A stretch of DNA of 64,000 nt from assembly GCF_001431465.1 (NCBI RefSeq), contig NZ_LDJJ01000028.1, positions 85,526 to 149,525 of the forward strand, written 5' to 3'. Below the pieces are notes generated by a model. That model searched no databases, had not been told where the DNA came from, and was given only the letters and a program-made list of their open reading frames with translations. The stretch is from Stenotrophomonas terrae. Its GTDB lineage: Bacteria; Pseudomonadota; Gammaproteobacteria; Xanthomonadales; Xanthomonadaceae. The number at the start of each line of letters is the position of its first letter. Positions within the stretch are counted from its first letter, which is position 1. Both the position numbers and the translations under genes were made by a program. Below are positions 1 through 7,884 of this stretch, piece by piece.

Positions 1-523
1 GGTCCGGGCTGTAGAAGTAGATGGATGCCGTCAACGCACGGGCGAAGCTGCCGGCCTGATGGCTCACCTCGTCGGCAAGTTTGAGATAGGGGGCATACGC
101 GGCGGGGGGATTGGCGTCCAGATCAGCAAGCACAAGTACATGTGGCGAATTCGCCGAGCGCTGGAGCGTCATCCGGCCGTTGCTGTCGGTGAACCTGCGC
201 AGCAGATCCGGGTCAGGCTTCTGTCGCGACTCCCAGGCGTATTCCTCCTGGGCGGTGGTGATCCGCAAAGCGCCCTCGCGCACGGCAAGCGTGGTCTGCA
301 ATGCGATACGACGGCTGGTCTGGTCGGCGTACCGTTCGGCGATGAAATCCCTGATCTGCGAATGGATGACCACCGCCGTGACCGCAGCCAGGATGAGCGT
401 GGTGATGACGCCGCCGCCGTAAAGCAGGCCGCGCTGGTGCCGGCTCAGCAGCTTCAGTGCATTCGTGCGGCCAGCGCCGTGGTGTGCTGCATCGCCTGTT
501 GCGGTACCCGTATCGGAGACCAT
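1..523 (-). CDS. Sensor histidine kinase, N-terminal part (runs off left edge)
   Basis: The reading frame is open from ATG at 523 to the window edge, giving 174 codons without a stop. The protein has a polar N-terminus, a hydrophobic segment at about residues 33-54, then a soluble, probably periplasmic region. A single early membrane helix followed by a sensor-like domain, placed divergently from a REC-EAL regulator, suggests a membrane sensor kinase, but the catalytic domains lie outside the window. An in-frame stop lies four codons upstream of the ATG, which fixes the start closely. Confidence is high that this is a gene and moderate that it is a kinase; it could be another membrane sensor such as a GGDEF protein. 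Confidence 0.6.
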   Translation of the reverse strand, partial: MVSDTGTATGDAAHHGAGRTNALKLLSRHQRGLLYGGGVITTLILAAVTAVVIHSQIRDFIAERYADQTSRRIALQTTLAVREGALRITTAQEEYAWESRQKPDPDLLRRFTDSNGRMTLQRSANSPHVLVLADLDANPPAAYAPYLKLADEVSHQAGSFARALTASIYFYSPD

Positions 524-715
524 TTGAGATTCCACTCACTAGTCGGTACTACCGGTTGATGTGGTGAAAAGCCTTGTGTCACGGTCGTGTCCGAAGCATG
601 TGAAGTGATTATTCGGACTTGGCTGATGTAGCGGCGGCGGCCGCGCTGGAACAATGACTCCATTGGAAACACAACCTTCCCTGATACCGCCGCTCCCGGC
701 GTGGAGACATCGCCC
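524..715. promoter_or_regulatory. Divergent promoter region
   Basis: These 192 bp separate the divergent sensor gene and REC-EAL gene and must hold promoters for both. A GGAG at 703-706 is the ribosome-binding site of the REC-EAL gene. I see no clear palindromic operator. Confidence 0.4.
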
Positions 716-1939
716 ATGAACGCTCTTGCGAAATTTGTATCGCCACGATCGGAAACCCGGATGATCCAGAACGCGCTGGTCGTCGACAGCAACGAGTTGC
801 AGCATCTTCCGACGGCCAAAGTGCTGCGTCAATCAGGTGTGTCTGAAGTTGTTTCCGCGCTGGATGGCGACCGCGCCGTGGGCGCGCTGAGGGACCGTAG
901 CTGGGACCTGGTCATCCTTGATCTGGATATCGTCGACCTCACCGGCCTGCAGGTGATCGATCTGTTGGCGGAGCGCTGCCGGTCAGCGCGTCTGGCGTTG
1001 GTAAGCAGCCAGCCCAGCCGCATCTTGAACGCTGCCTCGGCTTACGCAGCCCATCGCGGGCTGAACGTGGTCGCGGCGCTGCGCAAGCCTTTGAAGCCCG
1101 ATCAGATCAAGGCCATCGTCGCTGCGTCGGCGGGGATGGTGGTGGATGCCCCCGCAGCTTCGGCAGCGCCGGCAGCGCAGGAGTTCTCAACTGAAGAGCT
1201 GCGCGGGGCGCTGCTGGAGCAGCAGATCCAGGCGTACTTCCAGCCCCAGCATTGCGCGATCACCGGGCTGCTGCGCGGGGCCGAGGTGCTGGCGCGCTGG
1301 CATCGGCCGGATGGCGCGGTGTTGGCGCCCGCACAGTTTCTGCCTGCGTTCGAGCGCGCCGACTTGCTGGTCGCTTTCACCGATTACATGCTGTCTTGCG
1401 CGTTCGACAGCATCGCCGCCGAAGGCGCGGGCTCTTCGCTGCTGACCGCGGTCAATGTGCCGGCACGCGTGGCTACTGGCGTGCATTGGGCGCAGAGCGT
1501 TGCTGACCATGCCTATCATGCCGGTGTCGATCCGGGCAGGGTGGTGATAGAAATCACCGAGGACGGCGGCGAGTTGTGCAACCCGGCGCTGGCCGGTGCG
1601 GTCACGCAGCTGCGTCTGCGCGGTTTCAACTGCGCCATCGATGACTTCGGCAGCGGCGACTCCTCGCTGGACCGGCTGCTGCAGGTGCCGTTCAATGAAT
1701 TGAAGATCAACCGCAGCATGCTGGTGGAGGCGCGCGAGCACGCGCATGCCCGCTGCCTGCTGGCCAGCACCATTGCGATGGCGCGGCAGATGGTGGCAAC
1801 AGTGGTGGTGGAAGGTGTTGAGACCTATCGGGACCTGGACATGGTGCGCAGCCTGGGCTGCCACACCACGCAGGGCTATCTGCATGGGCGTGCGATGCCC
1901 AAGGCAGACTATGTGAACTACGTGGCCCAGCAGCTCTGA
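716..1939 (+). CDS. REC-EAL response regulator, predicted c-di-GMP phosphodiesterase (RocR-like)
   Basis: This 407-aa protein has a CheY-like receiver (about 15-140; phosphoacceptor Asp69, conserved Lys124) joined by an Ala-rich linker to an EAL domain (about 160-405). The EAL signature is E-V-L (Glu190). The other catalytic positions are present: Asn247, the ITE glutamate, the DD pair 309-310 in DDFGSG, Lys330, the EGVE glutamates 366/369 and Gln386. It is therefore predicted to hydrolyse c-di-GMP under phosphorylation control. One deviation is KIN in place of the usual KID. The start is ATG 716, chosen over an in-frame GTG at 701 because GGAG sits 9 nt upstream. The arrangement with a divergent sensor and nearby LuxR-type regulators recalls RocS/RocR/RocA (SadS/A/R) systems. 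Confidence 0.85.
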   Translation: MNALAKFVSPRSETRMIQNALVVDSNELQHLPTAKVLRQSGVSEVVSALDGDRAVGALRDRSWDLVILDLDIVDLTGLQVIDLLAERCRSARLALVSSQPSRILNAASAYAAHRGLNVVAALRKPLKPDQIKAIVAASAGMVVDAPAASAAPAAQEFSTEELRGALLEQQIQAYFQPQHCAITGLLRGAEVLARWHRPDGAVLAPAQFLPAFERADLLVAFTDYMLSCAFDSIAAEGAGSSLLTAVNVPARVATGVHWAQSVADHAYHAGVDPGRVVIEITEDGGELCNPALAGAVTQLRLRGFNCAIDDFGSGDSSLDRLLQVPFNELKINRSMLVEAREHAHARCLLASTIAMARQMVATVVVEGVETYRDLDMVRSLGCHTTQGYLHGRAMPKADYVNYVAQQL

Positions 1940-1959
1940 TCGACAAGCAGCTCTGGTGG

Positions 1960-1992
1960 TTTGAGATGCGCACGGATGTGCAGCATCTCAAA
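1960..1992 (+). terminator. Inverted repeat after REC-EAL gene
   Basis: A perfect 10-bp inverted repeat (TTTGAGATGC and its complement) has a 13-nt loop and lies 21 bp after the REC-EAL stop. There is no T tract, so it may be an attenuator or mRNA-stabilising hairpin rather than a terminator. Confidence 0.35.
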
Positions 1993-2039
1993 GCGATTCG
2001 GCATCGGCCTTCTGATGTGATCCTGACTACGTTTCAGCC

Positions 2040-2066
2040 ACCCGCGGCCACCTGGTCGCGGGTTTT
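2040..2066 (+). terminator. Putative intrinsic terminator
   Basis: A stem of ACCCGCG with CGCGGGT, extended inward by CCA/TGG pairs, is followed directly by TTTT. It is the second hairpin downstream of the REC-EAL gene and the better terminator candidate. Confidence 0.5.
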
Positions 2067-2445
2067 GCGCTTCCTGCGCAATGAACGCGGACCCTGGGTT
2101 GGAGGAGCAGGGGAGCTTGAGTGCGATCCGGACGATGGGAGCCAATGATGCTCCTGTGGGCTGCCTGCCGCGATGATTACGGTGCCCATCGGCATCTTTT
2201 GTGACACGGCGCGCGGTAGCGCGCAGTCATCCCGAGAGCAGGTGCCGGGCACGTGCAGGAGCAGGGCGTCCAGATGGTGAGTGAAGGCTGTCGGGGCAGC
2301 TGCGGGGCAGTCGTCTTGGCCTACATGCGCCTACCTTGAAAACCTATGTGACATGGATTCTGTCCTGAAGTAATCTGCGGAAAGGAGGGGGCTTCCTCGG
2401 CTGGGATTGACCAGCTGCCGTCGTACTTCTGGGAGAAGCGTCATC

Positions 2446-3141
2446 ATGAATGGGTTCAAGATCAAGGTGATTTTGGCTGACGATCACCCGGGCATGATTG
2501 CAGGGGTCAAGTACGAGCTGTCATCCATAGACACGATTGAACTTGTCGGCACCGCTGCCGACTCGACGGAATTGATGGCATTGCTCAACAGTGTCGCCTG
2601 CGACGTGGTTGTCTCAGACTACGCCATGCCGGCGGGGGACTTTGGTGATGGCATCGCGCTTTTCGGGATGATTGCCAGGCGCTACCCGCAGGTGAAACTG
2701 GTCGTGCTTACGATGTTGGACAACCCAGCGGTACTGCACACGCTGTTGACCCAGGGTGTCATGTGTATCGTCAGCAAGTCCGACGCGTTGACGCACCTGG
2801 TACCCGCAGTGCACGCCGCGCACAGTGGCGGCAAGTACTATTCGCCCACGATCGAGAAGGTCGTGCAGGGCATCGAGTTGAACCGGCGCAGCCGCAACCC
2901 CGCGGGGGTGCTCAGCATCCGTGAGTCAGAGGTCGTACGTCTGTACGCATCGGGTCTGACCGTCAACGAGATTGCCGAGCGGCTGCACCGAAGCAAGAAG
3001 ACGATCAGCACACAGAAAGCCAATGCGATGGAAAAACTGTCCATCGAGAAGGACGTTGATCTGCTGCGTTACGCCATGGAAAATGGACTGGTTACCTCAT
3101 CGGGTGGTGTGCCGGCTGCACCCGAACCAAGCGGAACCTGA
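2446..3141 (+). CDS. RcsB-like response regulator (REC + LuxR HTH)
   Basis: This 231-aa NarL/FixJ-type regulator has a receiver with acidic pocket Asp12/Asp13, phosphoacceptor Asp58 (SDYAMP) and Lys111, then a LuxR-type helix-turn-helix from about 155 to 215 containing LTVNEIAERL and KTISTQK. The GDFGDGIALF segment after the phosphosite and the KTIS-Q-K recognition helix match RcsB rather than NarL proper. The start is ATG 2446 with GGGAGAAG upstream; a longer TTG frame is less likely. It is convergent with a close paralogue at 3661-4338. Stop-proximal residues (AAPEPSGT) form a flexible tail. Partner kinase and targets are not in view; the sensor at the left edge is a candidate. Confidence 0.88.
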   Translation: MNGFKIKVILADDHPGMIAGVKYELSSIDTIELVGTAADSTELMALLNSVACDVVVSDYAMPAGDFGDGIALFGMIARRYPQVKLVVLTMLDNPAVLHTLLTQGVMCIVSKSDALTHLVPAVHAAHSGGKYYSPTIEKVVQGIELNRRSRNPAGVLSIRESEVVRLYASGLTVNEIAERLHRSKKTISTQKANAMEKLSIEKDVDLLRYAMENGLVTSSGGVPAAPEPSGT

Positions 3142-3212
3142 GTGGTTTGCGCTGATTCCGCGCGTGAGCACGCAACCGCAGCCGTTGCAGCTGCCGGTTG
3201 CGGGCAATCGTG

Positions 3213-3392
3213 CTAATTGATGTCCAGGCCCGTCTTTCCTGATTCCCACTGCATCATGATTTTCCGCCGCCGTTGCGGCGATGCGTACATGAAGAGATTG
3301 AGTGTCTCCAGAAACTGGTTCTTCTGAAGGGTCGAGAGACGAGCGAAATCTATTAGCAGTCGCCTGACGTCCGCGGTTTTTTTGTCCATCAT
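3213..3392 (-). CDS. 59-aa conserved-looking small protein of unknown function
   Basis: This is a small charged helical protein starting with a double Met (ATG 3392 or 3389), with GAGAA upstream. It is rich in Arg/Lys and predicted helices (RLLIDFARLSTLQKNQFLE, then NLFMYASPQRRRKIMMQWE). There is no signal peptide or membrane segment. It sits between two convergent RcsB-like genes, on the strand of the second. Codon use and the coherent amphipathic helices suggest a real gene rather than a chance frame. No known family is recognised. Its place suggests a modulator of one of the regulators, which is inference only. Confidence 0.55.
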   Translation of the reverse strand: MMDKKTADVRRLLIDFARLSTLQKNQFLETLNLFMYASPQRRRKIMMQWESGKTGLDIN

Positions 3393-3660
3393 GTGTGTTC
3401 TCGGCCGCAGCTCATAAGCAAAGCACGCGTGCGAGCGCCAGGATGGCGCCGCACAAGAAATTCTGCTCATGTTGTGTCAAGCGCTCAGGAGCGGCCATAG
3501 GACCGGTCCCAATTTGGCAGGCATGGATCTGCCTCGGCCGGTGTTGCGGATTTCAGAAACGAAGCTTGTTCTGTACCGGCTGGCCGTTATCCAGCGGCTG
3601 AAACGCTGCAACACGACCTTGCCGCTTGCAGCTTGGACTGCTGCGGCAGCGGGTCGTAGG

Positions 3661-4338
3661 CTATAACGCTCTGGCGAAGGAGGGGCCTGCTTCGGCGTCA
3701 GCCAGGCCAGACTCTATACCGTAGCGCAGCAAGTCCACATCGCGCTTGAGCCCAAGTTTCAACATTGCCGCGCCTTTTTGTGTGCTGATCGTCTTCTTGC
3801 TGCGGCTCAATCGCTCGGCAATCTCGTTGACGGTCAGGCCGGAGACAAAGAAGCGGATGACTTCCAGCTCACGGGTGGTGAGTGTCTGCACGCCGGAACT
3901 GCCCGAGGCCACCGCACCGGCTATATCGGTGATCGTCGGTGATAGATAGCGGCCGTTGGCATATGCGCCGTGTATGGCGGGCAAGAGATGATTCAACGAA
4001 TCTGATTTGCTCAAGATGCAGGAAATACCCAAGGTCAGCAACGAATGCACGATGCCCGGATTCTCCAACATCGTGAGTACAACGATCTTGATTGACGGGT
4101 AACGCTTCTTGATTAGTTTGAACAGTGCGATGCCATCGCCGTAGCGCCCACCCGGCATGGAGTAGTCGGAAATAAGGACGTCGCAGGGGCTGTGCCCCAG
4201 TACATCCATCAGCTCGGTCGAGTTACGCACGGATCCGGTTACCGAAACCGTGCTGGCCGAGGTCAGAACGTACTGAAGGCCGGCACGCACGGCGGAATGA
4301 TCGTCCGCGAGAATGATGCGGAGAGTGAGTGGCTTCAT
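3661..4338 (-). CDS. RcsB-like response regulator, second copy
   Basis: This 225-aa protein is a clear paralogue of the regulator at 2446-3141: the phosphosite aligns without gaps (Asp58, SDYSMP), as do the following GRYGDGIALF segment, the K-S-D loop and the helix-turn-helix (LTVNEIAERL, SKKTISTQK). Both belong to the RcsB branch of LuxR-type response regulators. The tails differ (here GPSFARAL). The two genes face each other with a 59-aa gene between. An inverted duplication or two regulators serving one phosphorelay are both plausible. Heterodimers, as RcsB forms, could occur but cannot be judged here. Confidence 0.87.
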   Translation of the reverse strand: MKPLTLRIILADDHSAVRAGLQYVLTSASTVSVTGSVRNSTELMDVLGHSPCDVLISDYSMPGGRYGDGIALFKLIKKRYPSIKIVVLTMLENPGIVHSLLTLGISCILSKSDSLNHLLPAIHGAYANGRYLSPTITDIAGAVASGSSGVQTLTTRELEVIRFFVSGLTVNEIAERLSRSKKTISTQKGAAMLKLGLKRDVDLLRYGIESGLADAEAGPSFARAL

Positions 4339-4841
4339 GACGGATCGGCTTCGATGGTTGAACGGGAGAGGCCTGTAGAGAGGAGGCTGTAGCGCTGCAG
4401 CGTGCAGGGTTGGAGAGAGGAAACGAAAGCTTGTTGGGCGCTTTCCCTTACTTTATTTGTGTAGTGCCAGCAAAGTAAGCACTTGGCGTCTTAATCAGTG
4501 CGTCGCTTTCGTAGGACAAGTCCGACGCTGGTGCGATAGCTGGCCGGATTTGCGCGCTGTGTGTGGCGTAATGAAGGACGACCGGTTTGTATGCGCCATG
4601 CCGCGGCCAACGGGTTTGCGCCGCACCGCAGGCGAATCCGGAACGGCGGACCGATGCAGATCCGGCGGTGGTTGGCCGTGCCCGGCTTGGATCAGGAAGT
4701 GGCTATCCCCGAGCCGGATTTGCAGGCGTTATGAGCCGCTTATCGCGGACGATCGTGATGGCTGCCGAGTAAATGCAGTTTGAGCGAGCATAAAGTGATG
4801 TATCACTTTATTATTGGCCGTTGTCTGGCAAGGAAATGACG
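4339..4841. other. Intergenic region before AT-hook gene
   Basis: About 500 bp separate the divergent RcsB-like gene and AT-hook gene. The right end holds the 22-bp palindrome listed separately. The rest contains only short open frames with no ribosome-binding sites or recognisable proteins. Confidence 0.4.
4790..4811. promoter_or_regulatory. Perfect 22-bp palindromic operator candidate
   Basis: ATAAAGTGAT is followed by GT and then by its exact reverse complement. It lies 30 bp before the ATG of the AT-hook protein, within the expected promoter. AT-rich and perfectly symmetric in a GC-rich genome, it looks like a binding site for a dimeric repressor. Confidence 0.65.
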
Positions 4842-5135
4842 ATGGCTGATGATGGCGGCAGCGCAGAACTGGAACCCGCGGAACCAAAGCGTCGGGGAAG
4901 GCCGCGTCTTTACGCGACGCCTTTGTCTCAGGCGGAAAGGGCCAAGCGCTACCGGAAGGCAAGGCAATGGGATGAGAGTAGCCTGGACGACTGCCGTGAC
5001 CCGGTATTGATGGACCGCTTGAGCTGGGCCCTGAAACATAAAGAGACGTCGGAAGACGCCAGGGCAGCGCTGGATATCTATCTGGAAGAGCTGGTCCGCC
5101 GGCATCACAGCAAAGGAAAGTCGGCGTTGAAGTAA
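4842..5135 (+). CDS. Small AT-hook DNA-binding protein
   Basis: This 97-aa basic protein carries KRRGRPRLYATPLSQAERA at about residues 17-35: an RGRPR AT-hook core followed by a short helical motif seen in small plasmid and phage regulators. An acidic middle and a C-terminal helix (ALDIYLEELVRR) could support dimerisation. The start is ATG 4842, with AAGGA 7 nt upstream; ATG 4836 is too close to that site. The perfect palindrome 30 bp upstream suggests autoregulation. Its targets are unknown. It could be a relic of a mobile element, although no other element genes are near. Confidence 0.7.
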   Translation: MADDGGSAELEPAEPKRRGRPRLYATPLSQAERAKRYRKARQWDESSLDDCRDPVLMDRLSWALKHKETSEDARAALDIYLEELVRRHHSKGKSALK

Positions 5136-5515
5136 TTCAAGCAGGCGGCGCGCGGGCTGGCGCTGCGGGCACGCGTGGGTTTCCGCGTGCCGGAATCAGC
5201 GCTCGCCAGCTTGAGCGGGTGGCAAGTGCTGATACGGCGCAGGACAGTTCCATTGAGTGCCTGTCTGCGCGCTCCCAAGCGACGGCTGCGTGGCTGTGCA
5301 CCATGGTGCTGCAGCCCTGGCCCGCCCTGAGGGTGGCCGTTGGCGATACGGAGCGATTGGCTTTCTGTCGGTTGCTGGTGTTTGTCATCGGTGGCAGCGC
5401 GAGGTGCTGCAATAGCGGCTTCCGTGGCAAGGAATAGTCAACAAGAAAACTGTAGTCAACGGCGAATGTGCGTTTGGGTCATTTCATTTTCGCTGATGCT
5501 GTTTAAGCTTTCCGA
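5136..5515. other. Intergenic region before AraC gene
   Basis: About 380 bp. Overlapping open frames on both strands (5137-5437) look like compositional artefacts. Near the right end are two direct copies of TAGTCAAC (5435-5442 and 5453-5460), listed separately. Confidence 0.4.
5435..5460 (+). promoter_or_regulatory. Direct repeat upstream of AraC-type gene
   Basis: Two identical TAGTCAAC octamers lie 18 bp apart start to start and end 55 bp before the AraC gene. Direct half-sites close to an araC-family gene are typical of autoregulatory sites, but the spacing is somewhat short. Confidence 0.35.
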
Positions 5516-6424
5516 ATGAGCTCGCTGATTGACCTGCAGGACGCAATCGAACGGTACAGCGAGGCCGGTTTTACCCATACAGATATTCCGCGCATGGCCT
5601 TGATGCGCTCGAACAATGTCAGTGCGGCGTCGGAGTCCGTCTACGCGGCATGGCTGCTGGTGGTGGCACAAGGCCGTGTGCAAATGAAGCTGGGTGACGA
5701 GCCGTTCGAGCTGCCAGCTGCACGCTATGCACTGACGTCGGTGGATCTGCCCTTGACCGGTGAGGTCCGGGAGGCCAGCTTGGCGCGTCCATTCCTCGCG
5801 GTTGCGCTGAGTCTGGAGCCAGTGATGCTGGCGTCGGTGCTGTTGGACATGGGCGAGCAGGTGTTCGATCTTGCGCCTTCGGCCGGCATGGCCGTGGGGG
5901 TGTTGGGTCCAGACCTGCTGGACGCGCTGACGCGACTGGTGCGGCTGCTGGGCCAGCGGGGTGATATCGCCATGCTGGCACCGTTGTTCGAACGCGAGAT
6001 TCTGTACCGGCTGTTGGCGGGCGAGCACGGCGCAATGTTGCGCCAGCTGGCGTTGTCGGACAGCCGCTTGTCCAGGATCAGCCGCGCCATCAGCCATATC
6101 CGTCGGGACTATGTGTTACCGATACGCATTGAGGTGCTGGCACGGGATGTCGGCATGAGCTTGTCTTCGCTGCATAGGCACTTCAAAGCAGTCACCGGCA
6201 TGAGTCCGTTGCAGTATCAAAAGCGCCTGCGTCTACAGGAAGCACGTCGGCGATTGACCGCACAGCAGCACAGTGCCGCGAGCGTCGCTTTTGCTGTGGG
6301 CTATGAAAGCCCTTCCCAGTTCAGCCGTGAGTACAGGCGGATGTTTGGCGCGCCGCCGTCGCGCGATGCCGTGGCGTCGCGCGAAAGCGTATTGCAGCCA
6401 GGCCCTGTTGCAGCATCGGACTGA
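5516..6424 (+). CDS. AraC-family transcriptional regulator (YqhC type)
   Basis: This 302-aa protein has an N-terminal AraC_N-like sensory domain (about 1-180) and two C-terminal helix-turn-helices (about 195-290): IRIEVLARDVGMSLSSLHRHF, then the second helix pair ending in FSREYRRMFG. The architecture matches YqhC-like regulators, which control aldehyde reductases. The next gene on the same strand is a zinc alcohol dehydrogenase, so control of 6734-7831 is a reasonable inference. No strong ribosome-binding site precedes ATG 5516. The direct repeats at 5435-5460 are a candidate site. Confidence 0.85.
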   Translation: MSSLIDLQDAIERYSEAGFTHTDIPRMALMRSNNVSAASESVYAAWLLVVAQGRVQMKLGDEPFELPAARYALTSVDLPLTGEVREASLARPFLAVALSLEPVMLASVLLDMGEQVFDLAPSAGMAVGVLGPDLLDALTRLVRLLGQRGDIAMLAPLFEREILYRLLAGEHGAMLRQLALSDSRLSRISRAISHIRRDYVLPIRIEVLARDVGMSLSSLHRHFKAVTGMSPLQYQKRLRLQEARRRLTAQQHSAASVAFAVGYESPSQFSREYRRMFGAPPSRDAVASRESVLQPGPVAASD

Positions 6425-6733
6425 GTCGGCGTGCGCCACCGCACCTCTCTCGCGCTGACACAATCGGGCAAGAATCTGCCGATATCCGTCTACCCGCACC
6501 GACACAAACGGACCTAGTCTCTAGGCGAGGTGGGGAGACTGCGGCTGCTGCGCTGCATATCCATTGGTGCTGTACCCGGCGTTGTTCGGCTGCCGCAGTC
6601 GGTGAATGTTGCGGTGTTCCGGCAGCGCAGGTGCCTGCATTGAATAGGCAAGCTGTTCCTCTATTGCCGAACACACAGATGCGCTGCGGCCCGCGTTGGG
6701 TGCGCCAGTGTTTCCCTATGGAGTTTCTCTTTC
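6425..6733. other. Intergenic region before alcohol dehydrogenase
   Basis: About 310 bp with no convincing gene or strong hairpin. The promoter of the alcohol dehydrogenase should lie here; GGAG around 6720-6723 is its probable ribosome-binding site. Confidence 0.35.
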
Positions 6734-7831
6734 ATGAAAGCATCCGTTGTCAACGCATTTGGAGGTGGCTTTGCCGTTGAGGAGCTTGCTCTGGCGCAAC
6801 CACTCGAGCGGGAAGTGCTTATCGATGTCAAAGCATCCGGGCTGTGCCATAGCGACCTGACCTTGGCCACCGCCGGGATTGGTCAGCCACCGCCGGTGGT
6901 GTTGGGGCATGAGGTGGCCGGGGTGGTGATTGCCATGGGTGAGGACGTAACCGGAATCGAGCTGGGCGACCATGTCGTCGCGAGCCTGATCCAGTTCTGT
7001 GGCAAATGCACACAGTGCCTGTCCGGGCATACCCACAGCTGCCTGCATCCAGAAGCGACATTGCGTGCTGAAAGCGAGCCTGCACGTCTGCATGCGGGCG
7101 ATGGCCGTGTGGTCAACCAGGGTTACGGGTTGGGTGGGTTTGCCGCGCAGGTGCTGACGCATGAGAACCAGGTTGCGGTTGTTCCCAAGGCCCTGCCGTT
7201 CGAACAAGCTGCTTTGCTGGGCTGCGGGGTGCTCACCGGTGCCGGCGCGGTGCTCAATACCGCCAACGTCCAATATGGCCAGACCGTCGTGGTGATCGGT
7301 GCGGGCGGCGTTGGGCTCAGCACCATCGCCGGCGCCGTACTTGCAGGCGCATCGAGAATCCTCGCCATCGATGTGTCGGATGGCAAGCTTGAGTTCGCCA
7401 GGATCTTCGGTGCGACCGATGTGATCAACTCCCGCCAGCTTGAGCCGGTGCATGCGGTGAGGGCCTTGCTGCCGGAGGGCGCGGACTATGTGTTCGACCT
7501 TGTGGGCGTTCGTGCAGTGATCGAACAAGGCCTGCAGATGCTGTCCAAGGGCGGTGGCCTGTATCTGATAGGCATCGGTGCGGGGACGACCAGTGTCGAA
7601 CTCCACACCCTGGGGTTGCAGCTGAACCAGAACCGCATCGAGACGGTTTACATGGGCAATTCGAACCTCAAACGCGACATTCCGTTATACGCGCAGATGG
7701 CGCTGGCCGGACGCTTCCCGCTGCAGTACCTGGTGTCCAGGCGGATCGCCTTGTCGCAGATAGACGAAGGTTTCGAGGCGTTGAAGGATGGTTCGATTGC
7801 CCGCGTCGTTATCACCGACTTCGAACACTGA
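6734..7831 (+). CDS. Zinc-dependent alcohol dehydrogenase
   Basis: This 365-aa medium-chain dehydrogenase/reductase has the catalytic-zinc Cys in GLCHSD and the GHE motif. A structural-zinc loop has four Cys (FCGKCTQCLSGHTHSC), and the Rossmann fingerprint is GAGGVG at about residue 190. The four-Cys lobe and the long loop after it resemble class III-like or mycothiol-type alcohol dehydrogenases. It should oxidise alcohols or reduce aldehydes with NAD(P). It is flanked by a YqhC-type AraC regulator and a type II NADH dehydrogenase, fitting an aldehyde or NADH-balancing unit. The substrate cannot be read from sequence. Confidence 0.88.
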   Translation: MKASVVNAFGGGFAVEELALAQPLEREVLIDVKASGLCHSDLTLATAGIGQPPPVVLGHEVAGVVIAMGEDVTGIELGDHVVASLIQFCGKCTQCLSGHTHSCLHPEATLRAESEPARLHAGDGRVVNQGYGLGGFAAQVLTHENQVAVVPKALPFEQAALLGCGVLTGAGAVLNTANVQYGQTVVVIGAGGVGLSTIAGAVLAGASRILAIDVSDGKLEFARIFGATDVINSRQLEPVHAVRALLPEGADYVFDLVGVRAVIEQGLQMLSKGGGLYLIGIGAGTTSVELHTLGLQLNQNRIETVYMGNSNLKRDIPLYAQMALAGRFPLQYLVSRRIALSQIDEGFEALKDGSIARVVITDFEH

Positions 7832-7884
7832 GGTTCCAGGTTCATCTCGCACATTTGCCCTGTTGGCAGGGAGACGAAATTTCT

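Larger units (their letters stand above)
1940..2445. other. Intergenic region between REC-EAL gene and RcsB-like gene
   Basis: About 500 bp. It contains the two hairpins listed separately and a further small GC hairpin (GCGCGC, 4-nt loop, 2209-2224). The promoter of the RcsB-like gene must lie in the right part. I see no convincing gene; the short open frames have no ribosome-binding site and no recognisable protein. Confidence 0.4.

Noticed and set aside
5137..5437. Overlapping open frames on both strands before the AraC gene
   Set aside because: No ribosome-binding site, no recognisable protein, and mutually overlapping.
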